Shown here: piece after piece, positions 9,101 through 15,964 of the stretch
Numbering within the stretch: the stretch's first letter is position 1
How the letters are laid out: the number at the start of each line of letters is the position of its first letter
From: Grimontia marina
GTDB lineage: Bacteria > Pseudomonadota > Gammaproteobacteria > Enterobacterales > Vibrionaceae
NCBI RefSeq assembly: GCF_900060185.1
Contig: NZ_FIZY01000041.1
Span: forward strand, 1-43,640
Direction: 5' to 3'
DNA length: 43,640 nt
Translations under genes and position numbers: made by a program
Notes under the pieces: generated by a model
Databases searched by the model: none
What the model was told of the DNA's origin: nothing
The model's input: only the letters and a program-made list of their open reading frames with translations

Positions 9101-9165
9101 AGGGTGAGGGCAATTAGCACCCAAACACTGGTGCGTTTGGCAATGGTATAACGTGCGATATCCAT
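6115..9165 (-). CDS. RND-family multidrug efflux permease (HAE-1 type)
   Basis: 1016 residues, the usual length of an inner-membrane RND drug/proton antiporter. It shows the expected layout: a first membrane helix at residues 11-30, a large periplasmic loop, a helix bundle around 340-480 and a duplicated second half. TM4 carries ALGMLVDNAIVV with the proton-relay Asp at 404 (VDN rather than the VDD of AcrB), and TM10 carries LIGMMVKNAIVLVDQ with the relay Lys near 925. N-terminal residues (RFEDPEFVIRQA, TPYSGATAQEV) fit the subgroup often annotated simply as efflux RND transporter permease. It lies two bases after the adaptor gene and is surely co-transcribed with it. No outer-membrane TolC-type gene is present, so it must borrow one. 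The drug range cannot be predicted. Confidence 0.92.
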   Translation of the reverse strand: MDIARYTIAKRTSVWVLIALTLIGGYISYLKLGRFEDPEFVIRQAVIVTPYSGATAQEVSDEVTDVIEGAVQSLQELKEVKSVSMQGMSEVTVEIKLEFANTNADLQQVWDKLRRKVSDAQRQLPPGAGPSIVNDDFADVYALFFAVTGEGFSDKQLQDYVDTLRREIVLVPGVAKTATLAEQQETIFVEISSERLAEFGVSAERVFQVLQKQNLVTVAGSIETQAMRIPVIPSSSIDSVADLKNLQVAVGDSNTVLRLGDIANIVRGYKEPSTMLMRYNGERAIGFGISNVTGGNVVDMGDAVKVRLAELESQRPLGMELNVISMQSDSVRDSVSNFIDNLIAAVAIVFVVLLLFMGVRSGVIIGFVLLLTVAGTLCIMLIEDIAMQRISLGALIIALGMLVDNAIVVTDGILVRLQQEPDADRKVVVSDVVNATKWPLLGGTVVGICAFSAIGLSPSDMGEYAGSLFWVILYSMFLSWVFAVTVTPMLCHDFLKVKPVKADKKPGRIVTGYKALLTWVLNRRIISCALLFGTMAAAIWGVQFVPPGFMPESQRPQFVVDVYLPQGSDIKRTEAVVADIEKDVKAKEGITNITSLIGGGGLRFMLTYAPEARNPSYGQLLIDIDDYTKIAPLLGELQSELDAKYPDASIKVWKFMLGRGGGKKIEAGFKGPDSAVLRQLAEQAKAIMLADDNLIAVQDDWRQQVPVLRPVYSSEEAQRFGLTTQEINQAIAQTLTGRNVGVYREGDDLIPIVVRAPESERNHQRAIENTEVFSPAVGTFIPVSQLVDSVDVVYQDAILRRINRVPTILVQADPAPGVLTADAFNDVRNKIEAIDLPAGYELKWYGEYKASKDANEGLVISAPYGFAAMILAVVFMFNALRQPLVIWLTAPLAVVSVTVGLIVFQTPFEFMAILGFLSLIGMMVKNAIVLVDQADVEIRDGKAPCYAIIDAALSRARPVLLGAFTTILGVAPLLIDPFFKSMAVTIMFGLLFATILTLVVIPLFYAIFFRVKVEAA

Positions 9166-9167
9166 TG

Positions 9168-10259
9168 TTATGCTCCAGTGCGTTCGTCAGTGTAAGGGCG
9201 GACTTCCATGCCTTCTCTCACGCTGGAAACTCCCGCGATGATGACACGTTCGCCAAGGGCCAAGTTCTGTTTCACGACAATGCGGTCTTTGACCAGCGCG
9301 CCCACGTCCACGTAACGTTTTTCAGCCTTGTTATCTTCACCGACTACCCAGACGAACTGCTTGCCTTGGTTATCAGGAACCACGGCGGTCAGCGGCAGGG
9401 TGATAAGGGTGTTTTCGTCAGTAATAGCATTAGTGTCTGGTATGACTTTCACAGCCATGCCCGGCAAAACGCGGAAGCCCACCTGCTCCAGCCCAAGCAC
9501 GACAGCATAGGTTTGGGACACTGAATCTGCCTGCGTAGCAAAAGTGCGCAGTGTCAGCGGGAACGCTTGCCCCGGAATCGAAGAAATTTCTGCGATGGCT
9601 TTAGTGCGGTTACCACCAGACAACATGACTTGATGAGGAATGTTAATCACCACTTCCAAATCGTTGAGATCATGCACGGTAAGCACAGGTTCATTGGCTT
9701 GAACCTGAATATGGTTATCCATCATTTTGCGGCCAACAATGCCATCAAACGGTGCGTGAAGTTCGGTGTATTCAAGCTGGCGTTTTGCCTCAGCAACACG
9801 GTTCTTTGCCAGATCAAAGCGCGTAGTAATCGCATCTAAGTCGGCTTTGGAGATCGCCTGGCTTTTCTTATAAATCGCCTGTGCACGCTCGTATTCTAAC
9901 GTGGTGTTTTTCAGTTCAAGTTCTGCTGATTCCAAAGCTGTTTTGGCATCGCGAGAATCCAGCGTTGCCAGTAATTGGCCTTTTTTCACTTCATCACCTT
10001 CATTGACGAAGATTTTGGTCAGTCGGCCGCCAATGCGGAAGGCCATGTCTGCGCGTTCAGCCGCGCGCACGACACCGTTAAAGCTGAGATCTGCGGCTTG
10101 TTGTGTATAGACGATTTCAGTTAAGGCAGGCTGGATGACAGGCGCAGTGACTAGCTGAACCGCTTTCTCGCCACAACCTGACAGAAGAAAAGAAGAGATG
10201 ATCAAAGTAGCAATCGCGCCGCGCTTGAATGACGGTTTGCCGAACGTGTTGACGGCCAT
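9168..10259 (-). CDS. RND efflux periplasmic adaptor (membrane fusion lipoprotein)
   Basis: 363 residues from the ATG at 10259 (MAVNTFGK). This start is preferred over an upstream in-frame codon because GGAG lies nine bases before it. A lipoprotein signal ends in the lipobox LLSGC. It then shows the classic adaptor order: beta-barrel and lipoyl halves (FRIGGRLTKIFVNEGDEVKKGQLLATLD), a coiled-coil hairpin (residues ~95-150, Ala/Glu/Lys-rich) and the returning lipoyl half (LHAPFDGIVGRK). Beta-barrel and membrane-proximal domains follow. It links the inner-membrane RND pump to an outer-membrane channel. It is first in a two-gene operon with the permease and divergent from the tetR-type gene. Confidence 0.92.
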   Translation of the reverse strand: MAVNTFGKPSFKRGAIATLIISSFLLSGCGEKAVQLVTAPVIQPALTEIVYTQQAADLSFNGVVRAAERADMAFRIGGRLTKIFVNEGDEVKKGQLLATLDSRDAKTALESAELELKNTTLEYERAQAIYKKSQAISKADLDAITTRFDLAKNRVAEAKRQLEYTELHAPFDGIVGRKMMDNHIQVQANEPVLTVHDLNDLEVVINIPHQVMLSGGNRTKAIAEISSIPGQAFPLTLRTFATQADSVSQTYAVVLGLEQVGFRVLPGMAVKVIPDTNAITDENTLITLPLTAVVPDNQGKQFVWVVGEDNKAEKRYVDVGALVKDRIVVKQNLALGERVIIAGVSSVREGMEVRPYTDERTGA

Positions 10260-10338
10260 GTAGTTCCACTCCACAAAGAGACCGGCCTGCAAAGTCGGTC
10301 TGATCAGACAATTTTGGGGTTGGTGTTAAAACCAAAAG

Positions 10339-10354
10339 TAAACTCTGGAGTTTA
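10339..10354. promoter_or_regulatory. Palindromic operator candidate 1 for the TetR-type regulator
   Basis: TAAACTC-TG-GAGTTTA has perfect 7-bp arms. It sits in the 187-base divergent promoter region between the efflux adaptor and the tetR-type gene, the expected place for the repressor to bind. Confidence 0.6.
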
Positions 10355-10378
10355 TCTTAAGCGTGTTTTGTGTTGAGG

Positions 10379-10399
10379 TAAACTCAAAAGTATACTTTT
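10379..10399. promoter_or_regulatory. Operator candidate 2, exactly 40 bp from the first
   Basis: TAAACTC recurs at 10379 and leads into the perfect palindrome AAAAGTATACTTTT (10386-10399). The repeated half-site starts 40 bases after that of operator 1, close to four helical turns, so two repressor dimers could bind on one face of the DNA. Confidence 0.5.
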
Positions 10400-10446
10400 T
10401 GATTTCAACTTGCTAGATTTGTCGTGTTGAGGAAAGGAGAACGCTT

Positions 10447-11040
10447 ATGACACGCTCAGAGCAAAAGCGCCTGGCGATTATTACTGCAGCCAAAGAAGAG
10501 TTTATCCAGCATGGATTTGCGGCTGCGAATATGGACCGCGTCTGCACAATCGCAGAAGTATCAAAGCGCACGCTTTACCGTCATTTTGAAAGTAAGGAAG
10601 TACTGTTTGAATCTGTGCTGACCATCATTCAGTCTTCGATTGATGAAAGCCTGAGATATGAATTTGACGCCGACAAAAGCCTGAGTGAGCAACTCACCGC
10701 GATTACACGCCAAGAAGTGGATATTCTTTATGGGACGTACGGGATTCCTTTCACCCGGACCATCTTGATGGAGTTCTTGCGTCAACCCGATATGGCTAGC
10801 CAGATCATTTCAAAAATCTATAACAATAAATCGTTGAACCATTGGTTTGATAAAGCGCAGAAGGCCGGGAAAATCAAAGCCATCAAGCTTGAATTACTCA
10901 CCCAAACCTATTCAAGCCTGTTTAACGGCATGTTCGTGTGGCCCCAGGTATTCGATATGCAGCCAATTCCGGAAGGGGAAGATCTGGATCAGAAGATTGA
11001 GCATGTGGTGAGCGTAGTGGTGGGGTGTTGTGCAGCCTAA
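10447..11040 (+). CDS. TetR/AcrR-family transcriptional regulator of the efflux operon
   Basis: 197 residues. The N-terminal TetR helix-turn-helix is clear (AAKEEFIQHGFAAANMDRVCTIAEVSKRTLYRHFESKEVLFESV, split here by its helices at roughly residues 12-50). The remaining ~145 residues form the ligand-binding half, with a C-terminal region like that of AcrR-type proteins. A strong GGAAAGGAG site precedes the ATG. It is divergent from the adaptor-permease operon, and the shared promoter region holds two palindromes. Local repression of the pump and of itself, relieved by a drug-like ligand, is the likely circuit. It is convergent with the methyltransferase gene. Confidence 0.88.
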   Translation: MTRSEQKRLAIITAAKEEFIQHGFAAANMDRVCTIAEVSKRTLYRHFESKEVLFESVLTIIQSSIDESLRYEFDADKSLSEQLTAITRQEVDILYGTYGIPFTRTILMEFLRQPDMASQIISKIYNNKSLNHWFDKAQKAGKIKAIKLELLTQTYSSLFNGMFVWPQVFDMQPIPEGEDLDQKIEHVVSVVVGCCAA

Positions 11041-11058
11041 CACTCCACGTTGTACTTT

Positions 11059-11757
11059 CTACTTCTGACACTTGATAAAGATGAAATTAGGGTGTTTTCT
11101 CAAGCGTTCATAGGTCTCTGGTGATGCTTGTTTAATGGCTCCTGAAACCTGTCCTTCTGAAATCTGGGTGATAGACAGCCCTGCATTGGTGACTGCATTT
11201 GTGATTTCAACCAGTGGTCGGCGGTAGAAGGTTACTTGAACCGGGGTGCCGACTGTGTCCCATTCCTCTTGTACCAACTCGGTGTCGAAGTAGTTACCCG
11301 ATGCAGAACATTCAAAGTCTGCAAACGGATGGTGGGTTGATAATGCCATGGATCCGCCAGGTTTTAGCACTCGGTAGACGTCACTAAACAGGGCGGTGAT
11401 GTCTTTCAGGTAATGGATAACCAAAGGACACACGATGACATCGTATTGCCTTTCAGCTTCTTTGGGTAAGCCTTCTGATAAGTCCTGAACATAGGTCGAA
11501 ACACGGTCGCTAAATTTGTTTTTCACGATATCGACCATCTCTACAGAAAAATCGAGACAAGTAATAGATTCAGCGCCTTTACGGAGGAAGTAATCTGCGT
11601 ATACGCCTGGCCCACAGCCTAAATCCAACACTTTTTTCCCTTCGATATCACCAAGCATGGCTTGTAGGTTAGGGCGCTCAAAAAGCGCGTTGTAGATATT
11701 GTCTTGAACGGCTAGGTCATATTGCTGGGCATATCTTGAATACATGTCGGATTTCAT
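11059..11757 (-). CDS. Class I SAM-dependent methyltransferase
   Basis: 232 residues from the ATG at 11757 (MKSDMYSRYAQQYD). The frame stays open 27 codons further upstream, but those codons look non-coding. Motif I (VLDLGCGPGVYADY), the acidic motif II region (ITCLDFSVEMV), motif III/IV (YDVIVCPLVIHYLKD) and the post-motif RVLKPGGSMALSTHHP make it a typical small-molecule methyltransferase of the Methyltransf_11/25 type. The N-terminal YxxxAQxYD phrase is common in enzymes acting on quinone-like or tellurite/thiol substrates, but it does not fix the substrate. It is a single gene convergent with the tetR-type gene. No partner gene suggests a pathway. Confidence 0.8.
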   Translation of the reverse strand: MKSDMYSRYAQQYDLAVQDNIYNALFERPNLQAMLGDIEGKKVLDLGCGPGVYADYFLRKGAESITCLDFSVEMVDIVKNKFSDRVSTYVQDLSEGLPKEAERQYDVIVCPLVIHYLKDITALFSDVYRVLKPGGSMALSTHHPFADFECSASGNYFDTELVQEEWDTVGTPVQVTFYRRPLVEITNAVTNAGLSITQISEGQVSGAIKQASPETYERLRKHPNFIFIKCQK

Positions 11758-11938
11758 GATTTTTCTTCGGACTCGATAGGGACAAAAAAACAACGGCATT
11801 TTGAGGTCGAGTGGACTGAAATACAATCCTTCGCACAAGGGAAATCACAATAAGGTCAGTATTTCCACACACTTGTTTGTAAATCCATGGGCTTTTAAGG
11901 TTTTTGAAAAACAGTAACCTAAAACTGAATAAAAATAG

Positions 11939-11955
11939 GAATGGTTATCATTGGC
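11939..11955. promoter_or_regulatory. Fur-box-like sequence upstream of the bacterioferritin pair
   Basis: GAATGGTTATCATTGGC matches the core of the Fur consensus (AATGATAATCATTATC) at 12 of 16 positions by eye. It is followed at once by TAATATTAT, which could be the -10 element. Iron control of a ferritin-type operon is biologically expected. The rest of 11758-12060 is AT-rich leader with no gene. Confidence 0.4.
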
Positions 11956-12060
11956 TAATATTATGAAAATTAAGCATTTTTCTGGTTGTTGTTTACCTTG
12001 GTTTCACTTAGGATGTAGCACATCTTTTGGGATTACCAGCGTTATAAAAGGATCATCACG

Positions 12061-12531
12061 ATGAAAGGTCACCAAGACGTTGTCGTTGAGCTGAATAAGA
12101 TTCTCACCTCCGAGCTCACCGCAATTAACCAGTACTTCCTCCATGCAAGAATGCTGGGCAATTGGGGTTTTGAAGCGCTCAATAAAGCCGAATACAAGAA
12201 ATCTATTCAGGATATGAAGCACGCCGACAAACTGATCGAGCGCATCCTATTTCTGGAAGGTTTGCCTAACCTGCAACACCTTGAGCGCCTTCGCATTGGC
12301 GAGGAAGTTCAGGAGATGATCGAGTGCGACAAAGTGATGCTGGAAGAGCAGTTGGTTCAGTTGAAAGAAGCCATTGCTATCTGTGAAGAGAAACAAGACT
12401 ACGTCACTCGTGAGCTGCTAAACGACATCCTCGAAGACGAAGAAGAACATCTTGACTGGATTGAATCACAACTTGAACTGATTAGCCTGACCGGTCTGCA
12501 AAACTACCTGCAAGCGAAAATGGAGAAATAA
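12061..12531 (+). CDS. bfr: Bacterioferritin subunit, haem-ligand type with degraded ferroxidase site
   Basis: 156 residues, the standard length of a bacterioferritin, which forms 24-subunit iron-storage shells. The haem ligand Met52 is present (QDMKHADK). Of the di-iron ligands known in E. coli Bfr, E18, H54, E127 and H130 are present. Position 51 is Asp instead of Glu, and position 94 is Leu, with Glu next to it at 95. The ferroxidase centre therefore looks impaired while haem binding is kept. It lies two bases upstream of a second Bfr gene with the opposite pattern, as in known heteromeric two-subunit bacterioferritins. The start is preceded by AAAAGGA. Expression is possibly under Fur control. 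Confidence 0.93.
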   Translation: MKGHQDVVVELNKILTSELTAINQYFLHARMLGNWGFEALNKAEYKKSIQDMKHADKLIERILFLEGLPNLQHLERLRIGEEVQEMIECDKVMLEEQLVQLKEAIAICEEKQDYVTRELLNDILEDEEEHLDWIESQLELISLTGLQNYLQAKMEK

Positions 12532-12533
12532 AA

Positions 12534-13007
12534 ATGAAAGGTAATCAAGAAATTATTGATGGTCTAAACCGCTTGCTGACGAATGAGTTGTCTGCCATGG
12601 ATCAGTACTTCGTTCATGCGCGTATGTACGAAGACTGGGGTATGGATGAGCTGTATGAGCGCATTAACCACGAGTCTGAAGACGAGCGTGAGCATGCATC
12701 CATTCTGATCAACCGCATCCTTTTCCTGGAAGGTACGCCGGATGTTCAGTCTCGTGAAAAGCTTCTGATCGGTGCTGATGTCGAAGAGATGATGCAGAAC
12801 GATCTGAAATACGAGTACATGGTGGCTGCAGAGCTGCGTACCGTGATTGCGCTGTGTGAAGAAAAGCAGGATTACCAGACCCGCGAAATCCTGTTGAAGC
12901 TTCTTGACGATACTGAGTCAGACCATATGTACTGGCTTGAGAAGCAACTTCGCTTGATCAATATGGTTGGTTTGCAGAACTACATTCAGTCCAAGATGGG
13001 CAAATAA
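12534..13007 (+). CDS. bfr: Bacterioferritin subunit, ferroxidase type lacking the haem Met
   Basis: 157 residues, about half identical by eye to the preceding Bfr. The ferroxidase ligands are all recognisable: E18, E51, H54 (ESEDEREHAS), E94 (KYEY) and the late E-x-x-H pair shifted by one to 128 and 131 (TESDHMYW). The haem ligand Met52 is replaced by Arg, so this subunit cannot supply the usual Met-haem ligation. It starts two bases after the upstream subunit stops and is co-transcribed with it. The two probably co-assemble, one bringing haem for iron release and one the ferroxidase for iron uptake. A Rho-independent terminator follows. Confidence 0.93.
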   Translation: MKGNQEIIDGLNRLLTNELSAMDQYFVHARMYEDWGMDELYERINHESEDEREHASILINRILFLEGTPDVQSREKLLIGADVEEMMQNDLKYEYMVAAELRTVIALCEEKQDYQTREILLKLLDDTESDHMYWLEKQLRLINMVGLQNYIQSKMGK

Positions 13008-13027
13008 ACCAACATCTACTCCAATCA

Positions 13028-13055
13028 AAGGCCGCTTCACACAGCGGCCTTTTTT
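13028..13055 (+). terminator. Rho-independent terminator after the bacterioferritin pair
   Basis: AAGGCCGCT pairs with AGCGGCCTT around a 6-base loop and is followed by TTTTT. Confidence 0.88.
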
Positions 13056-13296
13056 ATTGTCGAGGGTATACCCATATGTGGGTGTAGGTGTTGTTTCGAT
13101 AGGCGTAACCAAAAACGCTTGGTATTGCAATGAATTATGCGTTGAGACGCTGGATTTACCCGCCGAATATTTTGTTTCGCGTTGACCTTAAGCAGAAGCG
13201 ACAACAAATCGTTTCCCGCCAGACAAAATATCCTAGTTTGTCACCCAATATTGACCTCGTTAAGCTCTCCTGACAGTTCGCTAAGGAGAATAAAAA

Positions 13297-14670
13297 ATGG
13301 GAACAGACAAACGTGGGTTGGTTTTTACGGGTACTGACGATGCCGGTGTAGAACAATTTGAAGCCGCATTGGAATGGATATTCGACTATCGCCCTAATGC
13401 CATGGAGAAAATAGAGACTATCCTGGAAGCTTACCCTGAGTTTGTTATGGCTCACATTTTAAAGGGATACAGCATTGCCAGTGAAGGACGACACTCTTCT
13501 TTGGTAAAGGTGGTCGGCGTACTCAACGCTATTGAATCACTCCATGTAAAGGCAAATAGCCGCGAACGACAACACATTTCAGCTCTCCAAGCTTATCAGC
13601 GGGGAGATATTAAAGCTGCCTTGGAGGTATGGGCGGGTATTTTGAATGAGTGGCCGCTGGATTTGGTCGCTTTCCGACAGTCTACAGGTAATCTTTTCTG
13701 GCTCGGTGAAAGACAGCGATTGGTTGATACAGCTGCTAAAATAGCGCCTCATTGGCGTGAAGACACCCCTGGATATGGTTACTTTATTGGGGCCTTTAGC
13801 TTCGCCTTAGAGGAAATTGGGGAGTATGGTAAAGCTGAAGAGTATGCCCGCAGAGCGGTTGAGCTAAACCCCGCAGATGTATGGGCCATTCACTCACTTG
13901 CTCATGTGCTGGAAATGAATGCACGCACTGACGAAGGCATAGACTGGATAGAGTCACGTCGAGAACAGTTACCTACCCATAACGCTTTTGTCGGCCATAT
14001 CTGGTGGCACCTTGCGCTGTTCCATCTTGAGCAGGGTAACATCGATGAAGTGTTCTCCCTTCTTGACGAGCACATTTACCCTGAACCTTCTAATTTCTAC
14101 TTGAGTGTTCAAAACGGGGCTTCACTGCTCAAGCGTTTGGAGTTTCTAGGTATTAATGTCGGTGATCGTTGGCAGCGGCTCTACGAAGGTGTGAAGGATT
14201 CCTATGGGGACTATATCTACCTGTTTACTGAGCTTCACTCTGCTATGGTGCTCCATCGAGCGGGTGATAAAGAGGCAATCTCTTCATTGAAGCATGGGCT
14301 GAGTAACCCAAATGCTCTGCGCTATCCTTTCGAAAATGGGATTTCTCAACAGCTGGTTACGGGTATTGAGGCCTTTGAAAATGGCAATTTTGCCCACGCG
14401 GCAAGTTTGATAACGCCAATTCGATACGATATGGCAAGGCTGGGTGGAAGCCATGCCCAGCAAGATATTCTGCATCAATACCTGATCAACGCTGAGGTTC
14501 AGCAAGGCCATTTGGAAACAGCAAAAGGCTTCCTCAAAGAAAGGGTATCCCGGAGAACCCACTGGGACTTGGCTCCTGAAATCTATCTGAAAAAGCATGC
14601 CGAAATTGAAAGGCTTACGTTGAGTGGTGAAAAACAAGCGTTGAATCAATTACTCAGACGCGTTTTCTAA
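13297..14670 (+). CDS. TPR-repeat protein of the TTC38 type
   Basis: 457 residues with no signal peptide, predicted cytosolic. The sequence is built of helical pairs, and TPR-like units are visible across residues ~155-260 (YGKAEEYARRAVELNPADVW, then AIHSLAHVLEMNARTDEGIDW, then WWHLALFHLEQGNIDEV). The HSLAHVLEM...WHLALFHLEQG signature is that of the TTC38 family, found in animals and scattered bacteria, whose biochemical role is not established. An AAGGAG site lies seven bases upstream. The DsbA-fold gene starts 28 bases downstream in the same direction, so the two probably form an operon. Confidence 0.75.
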   Translation: MGTDKRGLVFTGTDDAGVEQFEAALEWIFDYRPNAMEKIETILEAYPEFVMAHILKGYSIASEGRHSSLVKVVGVLNAIESLHVKANSRERQHISALQAYQRGDIKAALEVWAGILNEWPLDLVAFRQSTGNLFWLGERQRLVDTAAKIAPHWREDTPGYGYFIGAFSFALEEIGEYGKAEEYARRAVELNPADVWAIHSLAHVLEMNARTDEGIDWIESRREQLPTHNAFVGHIWWHLALFHLEQGNIDEVFSLLDEHIYPEPSNFYLSVQNGASLLKRLEFLGINVGDRWQRLYEGVKDSYGDYIYLFTELHSAMVLHRAGDKEAISSLKHGLSNPNALRYPFENGISQQLVTGIEAFENGNFAHAASLITPIRYDMARLGGSHAQQDILHQYLINAEVQQGHLETAKGFLKERVSRRTHWDLAPEIYLKKHAEIERLTLSGEKQALNQLLRRVF

Positions 14671-14698
14671 TATTCCACAGTAACAGGATTGGTTTTCA

Positions 14699-15331
14699 AT
14701 GACAGTAAAGGTTAACTTCTATAGCGATGTGCTTTGTTTTTGGGGTTGGGTTGGTCAGCATTACAACGACAAAATCATGCATCTCTGGGATAGCTCTCAT
14801 GTGGAATGGCAGCATCATCATTTGGCTTTGTATGCGAATGTCCCCGAACGGATGAATTCCATTGGTGAGGGGGAACGTGGATACATGAAGTATGCCGAAA
14901 TCACCGAAAGGTTAATGGCGAAATTTGACGGTTTGGATGTTAATCCAGATTTGTGGCGTAAAGTCAGACCGTCCAGTTCATTAATGCCACACCAAGCGGT
15001 GAAGGCAGTACAGTATGTTGCTGGTAATGATGTTGCGGTTGAACTCGAACATGCACTCCGAGAAGCGTTTTTCCGTGATGCACGGGATATCAGCCACTAT
15101 GGTGTGCTAAAAGATGTGCTTGAGGAATGTCACCTTGCTACGCCAGACATCATGGAGCGCTTTTTGACGGGGAAAGCTCTGGCGGATGTCTATAGTGATA
15201 TCAAACATGCAGAGGAAGACAAAATCCCGGGTAGTCCAGCGTGGGTTTTTGACTCTGGCCGTTATCGATTCTTCGGTCAAGTTGATATCGATGTACTGGC
15301 ATTTGCCATCAATAATTTGGCGCGGGATTGA
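14699..15331 (+). CDS. DsbA-fold (FrnE/HCCA-isomerase-like) protein with a CFWG active-site variant
   Basis: 210 residues, the length of DsbA-like thioredoxin-fold proteins of the FrnE / 2-hydroxychromene-2-carboxylate isomerase group. There is no signal peptide, so it is cytosolic. The strand-helix junction reads SDVLCFWGWVG, where FrnE proteins have SDxVCPWCYIG. Cys13 remains, but the second catalytic Cys is Gly. The cis-proline loop (GSPAWVF, near residue 180) and the expected helical insertion are present. With one Cys it may act as an isomerase-like or glutathione-S-transferase-kappa-like enzyme rather than a dithiol oxidoreductase. It is paired with the TPR gene. Its stop codon abuts that of the convergent ynjF-like gene. 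Confidence 0.75.
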   Translation: MTVKVNFYSDVLCFWGWVGQHYNDKIMHLWDSSHVEWQHHHLALYANVPERMNSIGEGERGYMKYAEITERLMAKFDGLDVNPDLWRKVRPSSSLMPHQAVKAVQYVAGNDVAVELEHALREAFFRDARDISHYGVLKDVLEECHLATPDIMERFLTGKALADVYSDIKHAEEDKIPGSPAWVFDSGRYRFFGQVDIDVLAFAINNLARD

Positions 15332-15341
15332 TTATCCCGCG
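15321..15341. terminator. Hairpin spanning both stop codons of two convergent genes
   Basis: CGCGGGAT and ATCCCGCG pair perfectly around a 5-base loop that contains the stop codons of the DsbA-like gene (plus) and of the ynjF-like gene (minus). The T-runs are poor on both sides, so termination may be inefficient. Confidence 0.45.
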
Positions 15342-15964
15342 TTATCTTGAAGTGGATTATCTTTCAGTGTTTGATAGCCCGCCCAAATACGCGTTGCTGT
15401 GGTAATCCAGCAAAGTGCACCAAATGTCCAGGCAATTTCTGCAAAGTAACCAGGGAACAAGCAAAACAGTACAAAGCACGCAATGGTTTCAGTTCCCTCG
15501 GTTAACCCGCCAATGTAGTAGAGCGATTTGCTTTGATAAACCGGGTTTTCAATGTTTCGTTTACTGGCCATGATGGCAAACGCGAGGAAACTGGAACCTG
15601 TCCCCATAAACGAAAAAACAAGAAATGTGGCGGCGACTGCGTTTTGTTCGGGATTCGCTAAAGCAAAGGCAAACGGGATCATCGAATAGAACAGGAAATC
15701 CAGCGTGATATCCAAAAATCCACCTGCATCGGTAATTCCTTGTCTGCGAGCCAGAGCACCGTCTAACCCATCAAAAATACGGTTCAGGGCAATAAAAAGT
15801 AGTCCGAACCAATAATACTCGTAAGCAATTGCAGGCAGCGCTAACAAACCAATCAGGAAACCAATCACAGTGACTTGGTTGGCAGTGAGGCCGATTTTGT
15901 CAGGTATCTTGGCGGCTTGCTTTAAGGGCCAACGGATAACGGCGATGGAATAGCGATCAAGCAT
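15332..15964 (-). CDS. ynjF: CDP-alcohol phosphatidyltransferase family membrane protein (YnjF-like)
   Basis: 210 residues with about six membrane helices. The family catalytic motif DGxxARx8Gx3Dx3D is complete (FDGLDGALARRQGITDAGG then FLDITLDF, residues ~72-98). Enzymes of this family transfer a phosphatidyl or related group from a CDP-linked donor to an alcohol in the inner membrane. The acceptor for YnjF is not known to me. The start overlaps the end of the ATPase gene by eight bases, so it is translationally coupled as last gene of the ynj-type operon. The position after ynjB, ynjC and ynjD matches the E. coli order and supports the name. Confidence 0.85.
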   Translation of the reverse strand: MLDRYSIAVIRWPLKQAAKIPDKIGLTANQVTVIGFLIGLLALPAIAYEYYWFGLLFIALNRIFDGLDGALARRQGITDAGGFLDITLDFLFYSMIPFAFALANPEQNAVAATFLVFSFMGTGSSFLAFAIMASKRNIENPVYQSKSLYYIGGLTEGTETIACFVLFCLFPGYFAEIAWTFGALCWITTATRIWAGYQTLKDNPLQDNAG

